The position numbers and the translations under genes are program-made. The notes beneath the pieces were generated by a model. That model saw nothing but the letters and a program-made list of their open reading frames with translations, was not told the origin of the DNA and did no database searches. Below are positions 31,532 through 34,912 of a DNA stretch of 34,912 nt, piece after piece. Where the stretch lies: assembly GCA_963525745.1 (NCBI GenBank), contig CAURMH010000009.1:1-34912 (forward strand). The letters are read 5' to 3'. Every line of letters starts with the position of its first letter. Positions within the stretch are counted from its first letter, which is position 1. Source of the stretch: CAURMH01 sp963525745. GTDB lineage: Bacteria; Pseudomonadota; Gammaproteobacteria; Enterobacterales; Pasteurellaceae.

Positions 31532-32746
31532 ATGCAAAAAAAAACCTTCGGCAGCGCACTGATTATCGCCGGAACGACTATCGGCGCCGGCATGTTGGCT
31601 ATGCCGCTGACTTCCGCCGAAATGGGCTTTACTTATACGCTGTTTCTCCTTGTCGCCCTTTGGGCGCTACTTTCCTATAGCGCACTGTTGCTGGTGGAAG
31701 TTTATCAACGAGCCGAGCGGCAAGACGCGGGCATCGCAAGCCTCGCCGAGCAATATTTCGGTTTACCGGGGCGATTTCTCGCCACGCTTTCATTGATTGT
31801 TTTCATGTATGCCATTCTCACCGCTTACATCAGCGGCAGCGGCGGCGATTTATTATCACCCATCTTTGCCTTCCTAGGCGATCAGGCAAAAAATATCTCC
31901 ATTATCATCTTTACACTGATTTTCGGCACTTTTGTAACTATTGGTACCGGTTCGGTAGATCTGGTCACACGCCTGCTCTTTATTCTTAAATTAATTGTGT
32001 TCGGTATTGTATTACTCACAATGTTGCCGAATGTGACGTTCGATAACCTGAAGGCCATGCCGTTGAAAGATTTTCTACTTATTTCGGCGAGTCCCGTGTT
32101 TTTCACCTCCTTCGGTTTCCATGTCGTCATTCCAAGTATTAATAAATACTTAAACGGCGACATCAAACGCCTTCGGATTGCCATTCTTATCGGCACAGGA
32201 ATTCCGCTGCTTGCTTACGCATTATGGCAAATGGCCATTCATGGCGCCTTTGCTCAAACGGAATTCGTACGTATCGTACGAGCGAACCCGACGTTAGGCG
32301 GTATTGTCGAAGCCACCCATCAAGCCACCGGCAGCACGCTCATCAGCCGTGCCGTCGCCGCTTTTTCTATTCTCGCGCTCATTACGTCGTTTTTAGGGGT
32401 CGCCTTGTCCTTATTCGATTGTTTGGATGATTTGCTCAAACGCGTAAATATCCGCACTAACCGCCTAAAATTAGGCTTACTCACCTTTATTCCGGCGATT
32501 TTCTTTGCATTGTTTTACCTGGATTTCCTCAATGCACTGACTTACGCCGGTCAAATGTTCACCTTTTTCGGCCTCGTATTACCCGTCGGCATGGCATGGC
32601 GTATGCGTCGCCTGTACCCCGAGCTGCCTTATCGCGTCAGCGGCGGTAATATCACCTTATTTATTGCATTCTTGCTCGGCTTGCTCATTATGAATGTTCC
32701 GTTCATCATCCATGCCGGCTATCTACCTGCAGTTATCGGCAGTTAG
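31532..32746 (+). CDS. tyrP: Aromatic amino acid (tyrosine) permease, TyrP-like
   Basis: The 404-residue membrane protein belongs to the HAAAP family. It has about 11 helices, the opening FGSALIIAGTTIGAGMLAMPL, LLLVEVYQ, AYISGSGGDLL, TSFGFHVVIPSI, and SFLGVALSLFDCLDDLL. It aligns with E. coli TyrP along its length, including the start and IGAGMLAMPL. Tyrosine is the likeliest substrate, but tryptophan permeases (Mtr, TnaB) share the fold. AAGGAACTC precedes the ATG. I could not identify a TyrR box upstream. Confidence 0.85.
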   Translation: MQKKTFGSALIIAGTTIGAGMLAMPLTSAEMGFTYTLFLLVALWALLSYSALLLVEVYQRAERQDAGIASLAEQYFGLPGRFLATLSLIVFMYAILTAYISGSGGDLLSPIFAFLGDQAKNISIIIFTLIFGTFVTIGTGSVDLVTRLLFILKLIVFGIVLLTMLPNVTFDNLKAMPLKDFLLISASPVFFTSFGFHVVIPSINKYLNGDIKRLRIAILIGTGIPLLAYALWQMAIHGAFAQTEFVRIVRANPTLGGIVEATHQATGSTLISRAVAAFSILALITSFLGVALSLFDCLDDLLKRVNIRTNRLKLGLLTFIPAIFFALFYLDFLNALTYAGQMFTFFGLVLPVGMAWRMRRLYPELPYRVSGGNITLFIAFLLGLLIMNVPFIIHAGYLPAVIGS

Positions 32747-32765
32747 CCCTTTTGCTCAGACAAAA

Positions 32766-32793
32766 ATCCCGCTTAATGTTATTTAAGCGGGAT
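32766..32793 (-). terminator. Terminator after ycgN, between convergent genes
   Basis: ATCCCGCTTA (32766-32775) and TAAGCGGGAT (32784-32793) form a perfect 10-bp stem. The T-run TTTTT follows on the minus strand, so it mainly ends the ycgN transcript. It could also stop the convergent tyrP transcript. Confidence 0.8.
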
Positions 32794-32822
32794 AGCGAAT
32801 TAAAGACACTCAGTTTCTCAGT

Positions 32823-33257
32823 TCAAGGCTCCTCAATCACAAATTCAAACCAATCAATCACGTCTTTTTCATGCACGCCGTCGGCAATCAACACACCGGC
32901 ATCGTTCACCGAGTGAGGATCGCCCGAAATCAACGGATGCCAATGCGGTAGCGGTTTGCCTTCATAAATCAAACGATAGGCGCAAGTTTGCGGCAACCAA
33001 TGAAAATCCGGCAGATTCTTTTTGGTCAGCTTGGTGCAATCCGTTTCGAGCTTAAAGCGCTCGGGATAATTACCACATTTGCCGGTTTTCACATCCAACA
33101 AATTGCAGGCGATGCGCGTGTAATACAGTTTTTGCCGCTTGCCGTGCCCTTGAATGTATTTGCGGTAACAACATTTGCCGCAACCGTCACAAAGCGCTTC
33201 CCATTCGGCTTCGTTCATTTCAAGTAAGGATTTGGTCTGCCAAAAATGATTTTGCAT
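32823..33257 (-). CDS. ycgN: YcgN family cysteine-cluster protein (UPF0260)
   Basis: This 144-residue protein matches YcgN throughout. WEALCDGCGKCCYRKY near 20-35 holds the Cys-x2-Cys-x2-Cys-Cys cluster, with further Cys in IACNLLD, GKCGNYPER, TDCTKL and QTCAYRL. GKPLPHWHPLISGDPHSV follows. The cysteines suggest metal or Fe-S binding, but the function is unknown. I use ATG 33257, 5 bases past the upstream stop; a GTG at 33269 is possible. It is last in the glnS-lipoprotein-lipoprotein-ycgN run. Confidence 0.86.
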   Translation of the reverse strand: MQNHFWQTKSLLEMNEAEWEALCDGCGKCCYRKYIQGHGKRQKLYYTRIACNLLDVKTGKCGNYPERFKLETDCTKLTKKNLPDFHWLPQTCAYRLIYEGKPLPHWHPLISGDPHSVNDAGVLIADGVHEKDVIDWFEFVIEEP

Positions 33258-33262
33258 TGTTT

Positions 33263-33883
33263 TTACCACGAAGAACGGCCGAAATCCGTGATTTCCAGCC
33301 CCAATTGTTGTTCCAATTCGTTAATTTTATCGCGCAACTGTTCCCGTTGTTCAATGGCGTAAGGACGCATTTTAGAATCAGCTTGCTCGGCATCACCTAA
33401 AGCCTTTAATCGCTCACGGAGACGTTTTAAACGATAAAAATCCGCTTCGTGTTCACGTTCGAAAACCACCCGTTGCCGCCCGCGTTGATATTCGGCTTCC
33501 AAGCCCGCCGCATTCGAGCAAATTCGATAATTCATCGGCAAACCGTCGTAACCCAAACGATAAAATGTGTTATTCGCACAATACCCGTTACGATAACCAC
33601 GCTCAAAGGCCGCTTGATCAACTTTCCGATATTCGCCGCAACGTCGTGTATAATAGTCGATGCCGTCCTTTGCCGTTTCACGTCCGTCCGCACCGTACAA
33701 ATAACCGGCGTGATACCAATCCTGACTGACGCGCACGCAATATTCCTCCGTTGATTCGCCGATCATCGATTCTAAAACCATCATCGGAACGGTTATCGGC
33801 AACGTGACAATCGTCCATAAAGTTTCACAGCCCGCTAGCCCGAAGCTCATCAGTAATAAGCTCAAAAATTTTAACTTTTTCAT
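33263..33883 (-). CDS. DUF2799-type lipoprotein
   Basis: The 206-residue precursor has a lipoprotein signal MKKLKFLSLLLMSFGLAGC with Cys19 and a hydrophobic stretch (LWTIVTLPITVPMMVL). The DUF2799-like region has repeated YxxGY/Arg-rich units (HAGYLYGADGRETA, AFERGYRNGYCANN, FYRLGYDGLP). The C-terminal third is a charged coiled coil (about 135-195, RLKRLRERLKALG ... LRDKINELEQQLG). The function is unknown; an outer-membrane, periplasm-facing position is inferred from the lipobox. Confidence 0.75.
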   Translation of the reverse strand: MKKLKFLSLLLMSFGLAGCETLWTIVTLPITVPMMVLESMIGESTEEYCVRVSQDWYHAGYLYGADGRETAKDGIDYYTRRCGEYRKVDQAAFERGYRNGYCANNTFYRLGYDGLPMNYRICSNAAGLEAEYQRGRQRVVFEREHEADFYRLKRLRERLKALGDAEQADSKMRPYAIEQREQLRDKINELEQQLGLEITDFGRSSW

Positions 33884-33905
33884 TTTCTTTTCTTCCGGAT
33901 AAACA

Positions 33906-33938
33906 AAGGAAGATTAACAGATACTGCCAATCCTCCTT
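33906..33938 (-). terminator. Terminator-like hairpin after the glnS-linked lipoprotein
   Basis: On the minus strand AAGGAGGATT (33938-33929) pairs with AATCTTCCTT (33915-33906) with one mismatch, followed by TGTTTATC. The T-run is weak. It sits before the DUF2799 lipoprotein gene. Confidence 0.45.
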
Positions 33939-33986
33939 AAAAGTGCGGTCATAAAACATCGCGTTTTTTATAAACGACCAACGGCC

Positions 33987-34133
33987 TTACGGGTTAATTC
34001 CGAAAGATTTCGTGTCTTTATCGTATTTAAGCCCCGAATGAGAGCCTTCCGTGCCGTTAAAATAAATATCTTTCGATTGTGAACAAGCCGTAACGGTCAA
34101 CGCCGCCAAGATTAATAACAATACCGATTTCAT
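33987..34133 (-). CDS. Tiny lipoprotein coupled to glnS
   Basis: A 48-residue frame starts at ATG 34133, overlapping the glnS TGA (TGATG). It reads MKSVLLLILAALTVTAC, a strong lipoprotein signal with lipobox VTAC and Cys17. A hydrophilic mature part of about 32 residues follows (SQSKDIYFNGTEGSHSG, ending KSFGINP). The charged, aromatic composition and the exact coupling argue for a real gene. I do not recognise a family. It is followed by the hairpin at 33906-33938 and the larger lipoprotein gene. Confidence 0.72.
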   Translation of the reverse strand: MKSVLLLILAALTVTACSQSKDIYFNGTEGSHSGLKYDKDTKSFGINP

Positions 34134-34912
34134 CAAAATCCCTCTTTTAAACTTACGGTTAAATTAAACACTAAATGTTTAGGACGGCTGTCTTTGCTGT
34201 CAGCGCAGAAGTAGCCTTCGCGTTCGAATTGGTAGCCTTTTTCAGCGATCGCGTTACCAAGGCTTTGCTCTACGAAGCCATGTTTAACCACTAAAGAAGT
34301 GGGATTTAACACACTTTCAATGTTTTCTTCTGCACCCGGATTTGGCACGGTGAAAAGGCGTTCATATAAACGGAATTCCGCCGGGTGATTGTGTGCGGCG
34401 GAAACCCAGTGAATCACGCCTTTTACTTTGCGACCGTCCGCCGGATTTTTGCCCAAGGTTTCCGGATCGTAAGTACAGAAAATCGTGGTGATTTCACCGT
34501 TGGCATCTTTTTCTACGCGTTCCGCTTTAATCACATAAGCATTGCGCAAACGCACTTCTTTGCCCAACACCAAGCGTTTATATTGTTTATTCGCTTCTTC
34601 ACGAAAATCCGCACGATCAATGTAGATTTCTTTGCTGAACGGCAATTGGCGCTCCCCTAATTCCGGACGATTCGGATGATTCGGCGCAGTCAATATTTCT
34701 TCACCATTAAAGTTTTCAATCACCACCTTGACAGGATCGATAACCGCCATCGCACGCGGGGCATTTTGGTTTAAATCGTCGCGAATACAAGATTCCAACG
34801 CGCTGTATTCCACCACGTTATCTTGTTTGGTCACGCCGATACGGCGACAGAATTCACGAATTGATGCGGGCGTATAGCCGCGACGACGCAATCCGGAAAT
34901 CGTCGGCATACG
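34133..34912 (-). CDS. glnS: Glutamine--tRNA ligase, C-terminal part (5' end outside window)
   Basis: The last 260 codons are present and the frame is open through the window edge. The sequence begins MPTISGLRRRGYTPASIREFCRRIGVTK, the end of the catalytic and helical subdomains. The anticodon-binding beta-barrels follow, with VKVVIENF, LPFSKEIYIDRADFREEANKQYKRL, GKEVRLRNAYVIKAERVEKD, VKGVIHWVSAAH and FEREGYFCAD, and the terminal LVFNLTVSLKE. All match GlnRS. The class I HIGH and KMSKS motifs lie outside the window. Confidence 0.95.
   Translation of the reverse strand, partial: RMPTISGLRRRGYTPASIREFCRRIGVTKQDNVVEYSALESCIRDDLNQNAPRAMAVIDPVKVVIENFNGEEILTAPNHPNRPELGERQLPFSKEIYIDRADFREEANKQYKRLVLGKEVRLRNAYVIKAERVEKDANGEITTIFCTYDPETLGKNPADGRKVKGVIHWVSAAHNHPAEFRLYERLFTVPNPGAEENIESVLNPTSLVVKHGFVEQSLGNAIAEKGYQFEREGYFCADSKDSRPKHLVFNLTVSLKEGF

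Overview
The window is core chromosome of a Pasteurellaceae bacterium. I read 25 exact copies of the 9-base DNA uptake signal AAGTGCGGT (either strand) in 34.9 kb. This is the dialect of the Haemophilus influenzae / Pasteurella multocida / Aggregatibacter / Basfia branch. The encoded proteins are close to H. influenzae and E. coli orthologues, and the gene order matches known gamma-proteobacterial clusters. I cannot name the species from the sequence alone.

Layout. (1) 1-479: left-truncated IS1595-family (IS1016-like) element. (2) 573-2856, minus: trmA-rsmJ-rseC, overlapping genes for tRNA/rRNA methylation and RseC. (3) 2939-4212, minus: yihD-dsbA-maoP, with mobA divergent at 4278. (4) 4894-6003: proB. 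(5) 6103-6705: a second, 3'-truncated copy of the same IS in opposite orientation, running against yhcH. (6) 7444-8838: degP/htrA behind a sigma-E-like promoter. (7) 9105-15096, minus: tyrA-sucC-sucD-yciO-rluB-cysB. (8) 15292-21727, minus: initiator tRNA (metY)-rimP-nusA-infB-(small membrane protein)-rbfA-truB, the classic transcription/translation operon. (9) 21812-25247, minus: ygiW-qseB-qseC, then a kinase-fold gene coupled to a tiny lipoprotein. (10) 25483-25824, plus: yfaE ferredoxin followed directly by the last 30 codons of a lost acetyltransferase gene. (11) 25930-31368, minus: ribE-nusB-thiL-pgpA-rhtC-like-dapB-DASS transporter. (12) 31532-32746: tyrP-like transporter. (13) 32823-34912, minus: glnS (partial)-tiny lipoprotein-DUF2799 lipoprotein-ycgN.

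Most of the window is tightly packed housekeeping DNA, and I found no convincing undescribed multi-gene system. The items most worth a second look are small. They are two lipoprotein genes under 50 codons that overlap the stop of the gene before them, a kinase-fold protein whose catalytic loop departs from consensus, and a CTTAAG-N5-CTTAAG operator before ygiW-qseBC. Others are the acetyltransferase remnant behind yfaE, an attenuator-like hairpin before tyrA, and the inverted IS pair around a 5.6-kb housekeeping block.
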